Source of the DNA: Armatimonadota bacterium
Lineage (GTDB): Bacteria; Armatimonadota; UBA5829
DNA length: 12,528 nucleotides
NCBI GenBank assembly: GCA_023474015.1
Contig: JAMCYN010000078.1
Location: forward strand, 2,604 to 15,131
Reading direction: 5' to 3'
Translations under genes and position numbers: made by a program
Notes under the pieces: model-generated
Database searches by the model: none
What the model was told of the DNA's origin: nothing
Seen by the model: only the letters and a program-made list of their open reading frames with translations
Shown here: positions 1-6,314 of the stretch, one piece after another
Numbering within the stretch: position 1 is the stretch's first letter
Layout of the letters: each line of letters begins with the position of its first letter

Positions 1-82
1 AATGACAAGATCGGTGCGCTCGTATGAGATGTGGGGGCTCGGCACATGCTATCATGAGGCGGTTGTCACAACAGACCGTCAT
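1..82 (-). CDS. start of an unidentified gene, cut by the window edge
   Basis: An ATG (80-82) directly abuts the TAA of the upstream transporter gene (TAAATG), and the frame stays open for 27 codons to the edge (MTVCCDNRLMIACAEPP...). A strong Shine-Dalgarno sequence, GAGGAGG, lies about 8 bases before this ATG, inside the end of the transporter gene, so translation from here is likely. I do not recognise the N-terminus. In related clusters lpxK or waaA often follows msbA, but these residues do not show either one. An in-frame ATG at 50-52 is an alternative start. Confidence 0.4.
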   Translation of the reverse strand, partial: MTVCCDNRLMIACAEPPHLIRAHRSCH

Positions 83-1882
83 TTAGACCACCTCCTCAGG
101 GCGGAATTGCGTCCTGTATAACTGCGAGAACAACCCGCCGGAAGCCACCAGATCATCGAATGCGCCGGACTCGACAATGCCCCCCCGGTCCATCACCAGC
201 ACCCTGTCAGCGTTTTTGACGGTGGACAGCCGGTGCGCGATTATGAGCGTGGAGCGCCCCTGCATCAGGCGGTCGAGAGCTTCCTGAACGATCCCCTCGG
301 AGGCTGCATCAAGAGACGACGTAGCCTCGTCGAGGATCAGTATCTTCGGATTCTTCAGAAGAGCCCTGGCAATTGAAATCCTCTGGCGCTGCCCTCCCGA
401 AAGGCCGACGCCTCTCTCGCCAAGCTCGGTGTCGTAGCCCCTGGGAAGCTGCGCTATGAACTCGTGCGCGTTCGCGGCCTTGGCGACCTCTACGATCTCG
501 TCATTAGGCGCTCCAGGGCGGCCATAGGCGATATTCTCGGCGATAGTGCCGCCGAACAGTATAGTCTCCTGCGGAACCATCGCAATCTGCTCGCGCAGGC
601 TCTGGGTCTTGATATTGCGAACGTCCTGGCCTTCGACCAGTATCCGGCCTTTCGTGACGTCATAGAACCTTGGTATCAGGTCGGCTATGGTTGACTTACC
701 GGCGCCACTGGGGCCGACTATCGCCACAGCTTCACCGGGATGCATGATGAACGAAACATCGTCGAGCACGACCTCGCCTGGGTTATACTCGAAGCAGACG
801 TTTCTAAACTCCACCCGGCCCTGAACGTTCTTCAGAACAGCGCCGTTCGGGTCCTCAATAAGGTCGGACTTGGTGTCGAGTATCTCGAAAACCCTCTCGG
901 ATGCGGCAAGAGTCTGCTGGTAGGATACGTTCAGACGGCCGAACTGCTTAACTGCGGCTGCCACCATAAACGCAAGCAGGGTGAACTCGTTAAGAATACG
1001 GAACGTGATTTCTCCCTTAACCACCATCCACCCGCCGGTCGCGATGATAAGCGCGGCGGCCACGCCACCCATGACCTCAATCGACGGCAGAACGAGCGCG
1101 TTGCGCCGCCAGTATCTGAGGGCCGCTATAAGGCTGGCGGTATTGACCTTGTTGAAACGCTTGATCTCGTGCTCTTCCATCCCGAACGACTTAATAATCC
1201 TGACGCCGTTGATTGATTCCTCGATGGTCGCGTTCACATCGGCCAGCGTCTCCTGGGTAACCGTCGTGAGAGGCCGCAGCTTCCTCGTCAGCTTGTCGAT
1301 GACCACACCCATCATCGGCGCGAAGAAGACGGTCAGTAACGCAAGCTTCCAACTCAGGGCGAACATCTTCCCCAAGCCGACAATGATCATTATCGGCCCG
1401 TCAATGGCCTGCGTGACCACCAAGCTGGAGTTCTGGATCAATCCGACGTCGTTGCCCAGCCGCGACATAATATCGCCGATTCGGCTCCTGTGAAAGAAGC
1501 TGAGCTGCAGGCTCTGAAGATGCGCATAGATCCCGGCCCGGATGTCCGTCCCAAGCCGGTTAGTGACCGAAGCAACCACATAGCCGTTGAGATAGCCGAA
1601 CAAACCCTTCGGGATATGGACCAGCACCAGCAGTGACGCCACAATCCATATAAGCGCCGCCTTTGCCGCCGCATCAGTGTGAATAAACCACCCGTGCCGC
1701 AGGCCGAACTTGATAATCCAGAGGTCCCATACCGGGTTGCTGTCGCAAGCGGCGGTGAACCAGCCAACAAGCGTGGCTGTAAACAAGCTGCATGCAGCCA
1801 TCACCAGCCCGCATATCGCCGCCGTGATCAGCCGTCCCTTGTAGGCCAATAGGTATTTCAGAAGCCGATTTCGTGTATCCAA
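83..1882 (-). CDS. msbA: MsbA-type lipid A/phospholipid ABC exporter (fused TM and ATPase half-transporter)
   Basis: This 599-residue half-transporter would dimerise in the inner membrane and use ATP to flip lipid A precursor (or another lipid) to the periplasmic leaflet. Residues 1-330 form the type-1 exporter membrane domain, with hydrophobic segments near 17-42, 74-92, 160-195 and 265-312. The ATPase domain follows, with Walker A GPSGAGKST (390-398), Q-loop Gln438, signature LSGGQ (494-498), Walker B ILILDE (514-519) and H-loop His550, all intact. The length matches MsbA/BmrA-family proteins. Its place directly after lpxB and the methyltransferase favours lipid A transport over drug export, but sequence alone cannot separate MsbA from similar exporters. 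The start is TTG, 12 bases after the preceding stop, with only a weak GTGAG-like ribosome site. The next ATG in frame is at residue 28, inside a membrane segment, so TTG is preferred. Confidence 0.88.
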   Translation of the reverse strand: MDTRNRLLKYLLAYKGRLITAAICGLVMAACSLFTATLVGWFTAACDSNPVWDLWIIKFGLRHGWFIHTDAAAKAALIWIVASLLVLVHIPKGLFGYLNGYVVASVTNRLGTDIRAGIYAHLQSLQLSFFHRSRIGDIMSRLGNDVGLIQNSSLVVTQAIDGPIMIIVGLGKMFALSWKLALLTVFFAPMMGVVIDKLTRKLRPLTTVTQETLADVNATIEESINGVRIIKSFGMEEHEIKRFNKVNTASLIAALRYWRRNALVLPSIEVMGGVAAALIIATGGWMVVKGEITFRILNEFTLLAFMVAAAVKQFGRLNVSYQQTLAASERVFEILDTKSDLIEDPNGAVLKNVQGRVEFRNVCFEYNPGEVVLDDVSFIMHPGEAVAIVGPSGAGKSTIADLIPRFYDVTKGRILVEGQDVRNIKTQSLREQIAMVPQETILFGGTIAENIAYGRPGAPNDEIVEVAKAANAHEFIAQLPRGYDTELGERGVGLSGGQRQRISIARALLKNPKILILDEATSSLDAASEGIVQEALDRLMQGRSTLIIAHRLSTVKNADRVLVMDRGGIVESGAFDDLVASGGLFSQLYRTQFRPEEVV

Positions 1883-1894
1883 TTTAGCTCACAT

Positions 1895-2440
1895 TCAAAA
1901 TGGGATCATGTTTCCGCCAAACGCCCGCAGCGCGAATAACCCCACCATTAACAAGTTTGCAAGCACACAAACGTGCTCGTCGTTATTCATGAGTTGTCTA
2001 ATTGAGAACTCGCCATGCCCGGCTAATGACCGTGGGCGAGGCACAAACCTTGGAACCGACCGGCAATACTGTGTATAAGCCTCGCCGAACTTCTTGCTCA
2101 AAAGCTTTTCTTCATACGACACAGCCCCGCCGTGGAACAGCCAAAAAAGCCCAACCCCCGCTATCCACGCTTCGATGCGGTTGCACATGAAGCAATAACC
2201 CAAGCAGCTCAAGAAACTGCCGATATACAACGGATTCCTGCACAGGGCGAACGGGCCGGATGTGATAAGGTTCGATAGCTTGCTTAGATACCCCGCTGAC
2301 CAGACCCTGACGACCTCGCCCAAAATGACAAACGGCAGGCCGATATGAAAGCTCTTCGGCGTGGTATGCGCGATCAGAAGCAGAATAATAGGCGCGATCA
2401 GCAAAAAGAACGTGCGCCGCCTGAATAGGAAATAGACCAA
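1895..2440 (-). CDS. ICMT/PEMT-family integral-membrane SAM methyltransferase
   Basis: This 181-residue, very hydrophobic protein belongs to the isoprenylcysteine carboxyl / phospholipid methyltransferase superfamily. Membrane segments lie near 11-25, 34-50, 72-103 and 153-172. The family signature is present: SGPFALCRNPLYIG (61-74), then YEE (109-111), FGEAY (118-122), and a VPRFVPR block (129-135). These elements form the SAM-binding site at the membrane face. The substrate cannot be read from sequence. It lies 5 bases after lpxB and 12 before msbA, so it is co-transcribed with lipid A genes. One precedent is Leptospira LmtA, an ICMT-like enzyme that methylates the lipid A 1-phosphate; phospholipid or quinone-type substrates are alternatives. 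The likely start is TTG, since no ATG occurs before residue 151. A GGAGG lies 15 bases upstream, rather far, so the exact start is uncertain. Confidence 0.78.
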   Translation of the reverse strand: MVYFLFRRRTFFLLIAPIILLLIAHTTPKSFHIGLPFVILGEVVRVWSAGYLSKLSNLITSGPFALCRNPLYIGSFLSCLGYCFMCNRIEAWIAGVGLFWLFHGGAVSYEEKLLSKKFGEAYTQYCRSVPRFVPRPRSLAGHGEFSIRQLMNNDEHVCVLANLLMVGLFALRAFGGNMIPF

Positions 2441-2445
2441 GCTTG

Positions 2446-3603
2446 CTATCCCAGTCCTCCCATTTCCACAACCGCGCGGGCCACGCGTCCAGCCGCGCCC
2501 GGCTCCCCCAGCATCCTCCTGATTTCGCCCAATGAAGTTTTCATCTTGTCAAGTCGTACCGAGTCTTTCATAAAACCCAGCGCGACGTCGGCGACTTTTT
2601 CCGCCGTCACATCATTATTTATAAGCTCCGGGCACACCCCTCGGCCCGCGATGATATTCGGCAAGCCTATATGATCTTCCAGCACGGAGTGCCTAAACAA
2701 GAACTCGAAGCGCATAATCGCGGACCCCCGGTATATTATAACCATTGGGACGCCTAATAGGGTAGCTTCCAGGGTGGAGGTTCCGGATTTAGTGATGAGA
2801 AAATCGCTGTGCGCTATGCAATCATAGGTGCGGCCTTCTATTACTCTGATTTCAGGAGAACTTTCTTTGCCCAATGTGGCGGCGTGGACCCTCTCCCTGA
2901 TGCTGTCGGCGCGGTTGGCCGCCCCTATCACGAACTGCGCGCCTCCGAGCTCACGGCGCATGATCTCCGCGCACCCGATCATCGGTTTCAGGTGCTCCTT
3001 GATCTCATGCCCCCGGCTACCTGGCAGTAGACCGATTGTCGGCAGCGATTCCGACAACCCGAGGTCTCGCAGGAACTCAGACTTCCCTTGTGACGGCTTG
3101 ACGATATCAATAAGCGGATGCCCCACGAACTTCGCATTGATTCCCTGTGAGCCAAGGATTTCCGCCGACCACGGAAAAGGAGTGATGACCTTGCCGCCGC
3201 ACGCGCGCAGCTTCTCGGCGTTCTTGGGGCGCTTACGCCACGAGGATGGCGGCATGTAGTAGACTACGGGTATCCCGTTTCGATGGGCGATCTGCGCGAG
3301 CCTGATGTTGAACGCGCCGAAGTCGATGGGGACAAATACGTCGGGACGGCTGCGCAAGAGTTCTCCGCGCAGCCTGAGGTATTTCGCGGCAAGTCCCGGC
3401 AGTGCCCGCAAGGACTCTGATATCCCAATCGTACCGCCGCCCGCCATATCGATCTTAACATCCACGCCGGCATCACGCATTTTAGCACCACCGGCGCCCC
3501 ATATGTATGGGTCTGTAAGGAGCACTTTGAGTTCGTCGGCAAGGCGAGCGCCATACATGTCACCCGAAGCCTCGCCAGCCGAAACAGCAATGGAATAAGC
3601 CAC
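2446..3603 (-). CDS. lpxB: lipid-A-disaccharide synthase LpxB
   Basis: LpxB (glycosyltransferase family 19) is a peripheral inner-membrane enzyme that joins UDP-2,3-diacylglucosamine and lipid X to form the lipid A disaccharide. The 385-residue length is normal (E. coli 382). Visible family motifs are SAGEASGD (8-15), PIDFGAFN (92-99) with the Asp equivalent to catalytic E. coli Asp98, PPSSW (118-122, usually SPSVW), GHP (161-163), LLPGSR (192-197) with the conserved Arg, and KSGTSTLEA (272-280) followed by LPNIIAGR (314-321). The start is GTG at 3603, two bases after the lpxA stop, with AGGA about 8 bases before it inside lpxA. This implies translational coupling to lpxA, which matters because lpxA is frameshifted. 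The downstream methyltransferase begins 5 bases after the stop. Confidence 0.95.
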   Translation of the reverse strand: MAYSIAVSAGEASGDMYGARLADELKVLLTDPYIWGAGGAKMRDAGVDVKIDMAGGGTIGISESLRALPGLAAKYLRLRGELLRSRPDVFVPIDFGAFNIRLAQIAHRNGIPVVYYMPPSSWRKRPKNAEKLRACGGKVITPFPWSAEILGSQGINAKFVGHPLIDIVKPSQGKSEFLRDLGLSESLPTIGLLPGSRGHEIKEHLKPMIGCAEIMRRELGGAQFVIGAANRADSIRERVHAATLGKESSPEIRVIEGRTYDCIAHSDFLITKSGTSTLEATLLGVPMVIIYRGSAIMRFEFLFRHSVLEDHIGLPNIIAGRGVCPELINNDVTAEKVADVALGFMKDSVRLDKMKTSLGEIRRMLGEPGAAGRVARAVVEMGGLG

Positions 3604-3605
3604 GA

Positions 3606-3869
3606 CTATGTCCTGGGCGCTTCCAACTGCCGCCCGCCGAATCCCAACCTCACATTGCGAATGAAGTCCAGCAGGTACTGCAACTCCTCACTCGGCTCGA
3701 TCTCGTTCTCGACCGCTTCCAGGGCCTGCGATACGTTCATCTTGGACCTGTAGAGCAGCTTGTAGGCCTGTTTGATGTCCGAACGCACCTTGGAGGTCAC
3801 GCCGCTTCGCCGCAAGCCGATCACGTTTAAGTCGCAAACCGCCGCAAGCCGATCACGTTTAAGTCGCAA
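3606..3869 (-). pseudogene. lpxA: C-terminal part of frameshifted lpxA
   Basis: This 87-codon frame carries the missing LpxA C-terminus. After a repeat-derived copy of VCDLNVIGLRR comes SGVTSKVRSDIKQAYKLLYRS, the start of the LpxA C-terminal helical domain, ending in GGRQLEAPRT. It is out of frame with the N-terminal part because of the exact 32-bp duplication at 3809-3872. Deleting one copy joins the parts into 271 residues (848 minus 32 = 816 bases = 272 codons), close to the 262 of E. coli LpxA. The ATG at 3869 overlaps the end of the upstream part by 43 bases, but I see no good ribosome site for it, and a free helical domain would have no known activity. It is best read as the broken tail of lpxA, or as a product of an assembly error. 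Confidence 0.85.
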
Positions 3870-3872
3870 ACC
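3809..3872. repeat. exact 32-bp tandem duplication inside lpxA
   Basis: Positions 3809-3840 and 3841-3872 are identical over all 32 bases (each begins GCCGCAAGCCGATCACG on the plus strand and ends GTCGCAAACC). The unit encodes the LpxA stretch around VCDLNVIGLRR. Since 32 is not a multiple of three, the second copy shifts the lpxA frame. The copies show no divergence, so the event is recent or technical. Confidence 0.97.
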
Positions 3873-4453
3873 TTAGTCGGCCTGCCGTCCGCCATCGCAA
3901 ACGGCGGAACGTCCTGAACCACCTTGCTCATACCACCGACCATCGCTAGCTTGCCGACGCGCACCTTCTGGTGGACTCCGACAATCCCCCCGAACACGAC
4001 CTTATCTTCCACCAGCACGTGTCCGCTTATTCCGACATAGTTCGCCATCGTGATATTGCTGCCGATTGTGCAATTGTGGCCGATGTGGCAATAAGCCATC
4101 AGCATATTGTTGTCGCCCAGCACCGTGGACTCGCCATCGCCGCTTGCGCGGTGGATCGTGACATATTCACGTATGACGTTGGCGTTGCCAATTTTGAGGA
4201 AGCTCTGTTCGCCGTGGAACTTGTAATCCTGAGGCGCGCCGCCCAGCACCGCGCTGGACATGACGGTGCAATTGTTGCCAAGTGTGGTGTTGGTCTCGAT
4301 AACCACATGGGAATCAATTCGCGTGTCGTCGCCGATGCAAACGTTCTTGCCGATAACTGAATAGGGGCCGATTGTAACCCCCTGCCCGATTTCAGCGCTG
4401 CTGTCAATCAACGCGGTCGGATGTATCTCGGTCTTCCTGTCCGTTTTCTCCAT
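3827..4453 (-). CDS. lpxA: UDP-N-acetylglucosamine O-acyltransferase LpxA, truncated by frameshift
   Basis: LpxA catalyses the first step of lipid A synthesis: transfer of a 3-hydroxyacyl chain from ACP to UDP-GlcNAc, in the cytoplasm, as a trimer. This frame encodes the whole left-handed beta-helix (isoleucine-patch hexapeptides through about 175), with GGAPQDYKFHGE (71-82), NVIREYVTIHRAS (92-104) and MAYCHIGHNC (119-128), where His126 matches catalytic E. coli His125. It also retains the NVIGLRR motif that lies by the UDP site. It then leaves frame at the 32-bp duplication and stops after Phe-Ala-Thr, 208 residues in all. About 66 residues of C-terminal helical domain, which contributes to ACP contact and trimer packing, are lost. 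The ATG abuts the fabZ stop (TAGATG), with GGGTGA as ribosome site. Without the duplication the gene would be ordinary. Confidence 0.92.
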   Translation of the reverse strand: MEKTDRKTEIHPTALIDSSAEIGQGVTIGPYSVIGKNVCIGDDTRIDSHVVIETNTTLGNNCTVMSSAVLGGAPQDYKFHGEQSFLKIGNANVIREYVTIHRASGDGESTVLGDNNMLMAYCHIGHNCTIGSNITMANYVGISGHVLVEDKVVFGGIVGVHQKVRVGKLAMVGGMSKVVQDVPPFAMADGRPTKVCDLNVIGLRRFAT

Positions 4454-4948
4454 CTACTCACCCGAACCCTGTCTGTCGCTACTATCCTCGACCACGCTGT
4501 CGGCCGACTTTTTTCTTCTGTCTCTCTCAACAAGCGCGAACATGAACTCGCCCTCAGCGGCGACCTCGTTGTCCACTTTGGCTATCGCCTTCACCTTGCC
4601 GATGTTGCCCCTGGTCGCAAGCATCTCTACTTCAGTGACTAACGTATCCCCCGGAACAACCGGCTTGCGAAACCTGACCCTGTCCATTCCGCCAAAATAC
4701 GCCAGCTTACCCTGGTTTCCCGTCATGGAAAGCAGCAGCACGCCGGCTACCTGCGCCATAGCCTCGCAAACAAGAACCCCCGGCATCACCGCATGCCCAG
4801 GGAAATGACCCTCAAAGAACTCCTCGTTGATCGTCACATTCTTATAACCACGGGCGCTCTTCTCCGGCACAAGCTCCAGTATTCTGTCCACGAGAAGGAA
4901 CGGATACCTGTGGGGCAGAACGTCCCGTATTTGCTCTACATCAAGCAT
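4454..4948 (-). CDS. fabZ: 3-hydroxyacyl-ACP dehydratase FabZ
   Basis: FabZ dehydrates beta-hydroxyacyl-ACP in cytoplasmic fatty acid elongation. It competes with LpxA and LpxD for the same hydroxyacyl-ACP pool, which explains its place in lipid A operons. The 164-residue hot-dog-fold protein has LPHRYPFLLVDRI (11-23), GHFPGHAVMPGV (47-58) with catalytic His48, and CEAMAQVAG (61-69) with catalytic Glu62. The FGGMDRVRFRKPVVPGD stretch is also typical. The ATG at 4948 is chosen because AAAAGGTGG lies just upstream and the protein then begins at the family's usual N-terminus. The frame is open further upstream, but that part is translated repeat and element DNA. The C-terminus has a short charged extension (RDRRKKSADS...). 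Its TAG abuts the lpxA ATG. An inserted four-helix-bundle element separates it from lpxC. Confidence 0.95.
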   Translation of the reverse strand: MLDVEQIRDVLPHRYPFLLVDRILELVPEKSARGYKNVTINEEFFEGHFPGHAVMPGVLVCEAMAQVAGVLLLSMTGNQGKLAYFGGMDRVRFRKPVVPGDTLVTEVEMLATRGNIGKVKAIAKVDNEVAAEGEFMFALVERDRRKKSADSVVEDSSDRQGSGE

Positions 4949-4965
4949 AAGCCACCTTTTAATGA

Positions 4966-4994
4966 AGAATGATGAATGCAGAATGCAGAATGAA
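4966..4994. repeat. left inverted arm of the element (GCAGAAT heptamers)
   Basis: Two perfect GCAGAAT units (4978-4984, 4985-4991) are flanked by partial GAAT and GAATGAT pieces. Bases 4974-4994 are the exact reverse complement of 5401-5421. The arm lies 18 bases upstream of the fabZ start, just outside its AAAAGGTGG ribosome site, so a stem here could affect fabZ translation. Confidence 0.9.
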
Positions 4995-5028
4995 TCTGGC
5001 ATTCCGCAAGGCTCTTTGCAGCTCCCAA

Positions 5029-5433
5029 CTAGGAAGATGCTATACTCTTCGCGGTCTTGATCGACGAAACCGCGATACTCACCAAAGCATTTGCCTCCGC
5101 CGCGAGTTCGGCAACAGCATCGGTCTTGCACAGCCCACTGCCGATCAACAGCTCGATCCAGTATACACACTCGTCGGCTTCTTCAAGGACTATGGCCATC
5201 TTTGCGGCAAAGTCCGCTTTCGACTTGGCCCTGCATGCCGACCGGTAATTTGCTCCGACAGAAGTGCCACACCTGAGCAATTGCCTGCCCATTACGTCCG
5301 CGACCCGCGTGCGCGGCAGGATATCCGTGAGTTGAATGATACGTAGCGCAAAGGCCTTCGTACGCGCCCTTAAGTCCGTACCTTTCGACGCACGTCTCCC
5401 TTCATTCTGCATTCTGCATTCTGCATTCTGCAT
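5029..5433 (-). CDS. four-helix-bundle protein of the 23S rRNA intervening-sequence (S23) family
   Basis: The 134-residue protein matches the four-helix-bundle family first described from 23S rRNA intervening sequences (PF05635/TIGR02436 type); Avd of diversity-generating retroelements is a relative. Family hallmarks are FALRIIQLTDILPRTR (28-43), MGRQLLRCGTSVGANYRSA (48-66), AKSKADFAAKMAIVLEEADECVYWIELL (69-96), a helical stretch near 104-121 and a terminal SSIKTAK. The molecular function of stand-alone members is unknown; the family is basic and suspected to bind nucleic acid. The first residues ([14 protein letters not shown]) are translated heptamer repeat and differ from the family start, so the ATG at 5412 (residue 8) is an alternative. 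Neither start has a clear ribosome site. The start region overlaps the lpxC end by 64 bases in another frame. The gene is unrelated to lipid A synthesis and looks inserted. Confidence 0.85.
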   Translation of the reverse strand: MQNAECRMQNEGRRASKGTDLRARTKAFALRIIQLTDILPRTRVADVMGRQLLRCGTSVGANYRSACRAKSKADFAAKMAIVLEEADECVYWIELLIGSGLCKTDAVAELAAEANALVSIAVSSIKTAKSIASS

Positions 5434-6314
5434 TCTGCAATTGAATGGCTAACTGCTCTTGCAAATTCAACATTCAGTGCATGTCCCGACTTTACTGCAA
5501 GTATTTCCGCCTGAAGCAGCCCGCCTACGAGCGCGAGATCGCCTATTAGATCTACGACTTTGTGTCTGGCGAGTTCATCCTCGAATCGCAGTTCAGAACT
5601 CATCCGATCCTGCCAGATCACGATCACATTGTCCAGACTGCCGCCTTGCGAAAGCCCATCATTGAGCAGGCCCTCAACCTCTTCATACAACACGAACGTG
5701 CGCGCGGGGGCCAGTTCGGAGCCGAAGTCGCTTTCTTCCAGCACATAGGTCGCCGTCTGGGAGCCTATCAACGGATGATCGTAGCTTAACACGTAGGTAA
5801 TACTCAACCTTGGCGCGGGCACGGCCAGCACGAACGAGCCATTCTGCCGCACGCACACCGGCTCCGTCAGGACTATCGGTTTGCGCGTCGAAGCCAAATC
5901 GATCAGTCCGACAGCGTCAATGGCTTCGACATAAGGCAGGGCGCTGCCGTCCAACGCGGGGAGTTCCGGCCCGATGACCTCGACTACCGCATTATCTACC
6001 CCCGAGCCCCTCAAGGCGGCCATCAGGTGTTCTATCGTACGAATGCGCGTGCCGTTGAATCCGATGCTTGTTCCACGCGACGTGTCCACCACGTTCGACG
6101 CTAGCCCGCGTATAATGTGAGTCCCATCGCTAAAAACGACTCCGGTGTTCTCAGGCGCGGGCCTGATGACCACTGAGGTATCACCACCGCTGTGGAGGCC
6201 GGTGCCGGAAAGCCTCACGCTTCCAGCCAGCGTCTTCTGCAGGCACAAGGCATCCAGAGGCTCGGACTCGTTTTCGAGGAGCACCCTCGCATTAGTATTA
6301 AACACAGCCGCCAT
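5370..6314 (-). CDS. lpxC: UDP-3-O-acyl-N-acetylglucosamine deacetylase LpxC
   Basis: LpxC is the zinc amidase that commits UDP-GlcNAc to lipid A synthesis in the cytoplasm. From the ATG at 6314 it is 314 residues (E. coli 305). Conserved elements are LSGTGLHSG (35-43), [11 protein letters not shown] (93-103) with Glu95 and zinc-ligand His96, ELPALDGSA (117-125), HKVVDLIGD (251-259) with zinc ligands His251 and Asp255, and KSGHALN (275-281) with catalytic His278. The start is 17 bases inside the lpxD end, with GGTG upstream. The open frame continues further upstream, but only into lpxD sequence. The C-terminus is odd: after about residue 293 the protein is translated heptamer repeat and element DNA ([12 protein letters not shown], then [10 protein letters not shown]), so the original last residues were probably replaced by the insertion. 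The catalytic core is complete, so the enzyme should work. Confidence 0.95.
   Translation of the reverse strand: MAAVFNTNARVLLENESEPLDALCLQKTLAGSVRLSGTGLHSGGDTSVVIRPAPENTGVVFSDGTHIIRGLASNVVDTSRGTSIGFNGTRIRTIEHLMAALRGSGVDNAVVEVIGPELPALDGSALPYVEAIDAVGLIDLASTRKPIVLTEPVCVRQNGSFVLAVPAPRLSITYVLSYDHPLIGSQTATYVLEESDFGSELAPARTFVLYEEVEGLLNDGLSQGGSLDNVIVIWQDRMSSELRFEDELARHKVVDLIGDLALVGGLLQAEILAVKSGHALNVEFARAVSHSIAECRMQNAECRMKGDVRRKVRT
5404..5438. repeat. five perfect tandem heptamers ATTCTGC
   Basis: Five identical 7-bp units read ATTCTGC on the plus strand (GCAGAAT on the coding strand). On the coding strand each unit junction creates an ATG every 7 bases, cycling through all three frames. The array encodes the [12 protein letters not shown] tail of LpxC and, in another frame, the first residues of the four-helix-bundle protein. 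Confidence 0.97.

Larger units (their letters stand above)
4964..5438 (-). mobile_element. candidate intervening-sequence-like element with a four-helix-bundle gene
   Basis: The unit is a small four-helix-bundle gene bracketed by inverted arrays of the heptamer GCAGAAT: two full copies plus partial ones on the left (4964-4995) and five copies on the right (5404-5438, opposite orientation). A perfect 21-base inverted repeat joins 4974-4994 to 5401-5421. Pairing resumes for six more pairs (4966-4971 with 5424-5429) after a two-base mismatch. A transcript of the lpxC-fabZ operon would therefore fold into a long stem enclosing the gene, resembling the stem-plus-ORF layout of intervening sequences in bacterial 23S rRNA. 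It lies exactly between the end of lpxC and the fabZ ribosome site. No transposase, reverse transcriptase or clear target duplication is seen, so mobility is inferred. Confidence 0.6.

Noticed and set aside
61..73. GTTGT-C-ACAAC palindrome at the left edge as an operator or terminator
   Set aside because: One short palindrome with a single-base centre, inside a likely coding start, and no U-tract.
5050..5074. CGCGGT/ACCGCG inverted repeat as a terminator
   Set aside because: Only a 6-bp stem with a 13-base loop, within the four-helix coding region and without a T-run.
4949..5170. Long N-terminal extension of FabZ (frame open up to 5170)
   Set aside because: The extra residues are antisense-like translation of the inserted element and repeat; the family N-terminus and a good ribosome site fit the ATG at 4948.
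4964..5438. Diversity-generating retroelement, suggested by the Avd-like four-helix protein
   Set aside because: No reverse transcriptase and no template/variable repeat pair with adenine-directed differences; the repeats are short perfect heptamers.
5404..5438. CRISPR array
   Set aside because: The units are 7 bp, directly adjacent with no spacers, and there are no cas genes.
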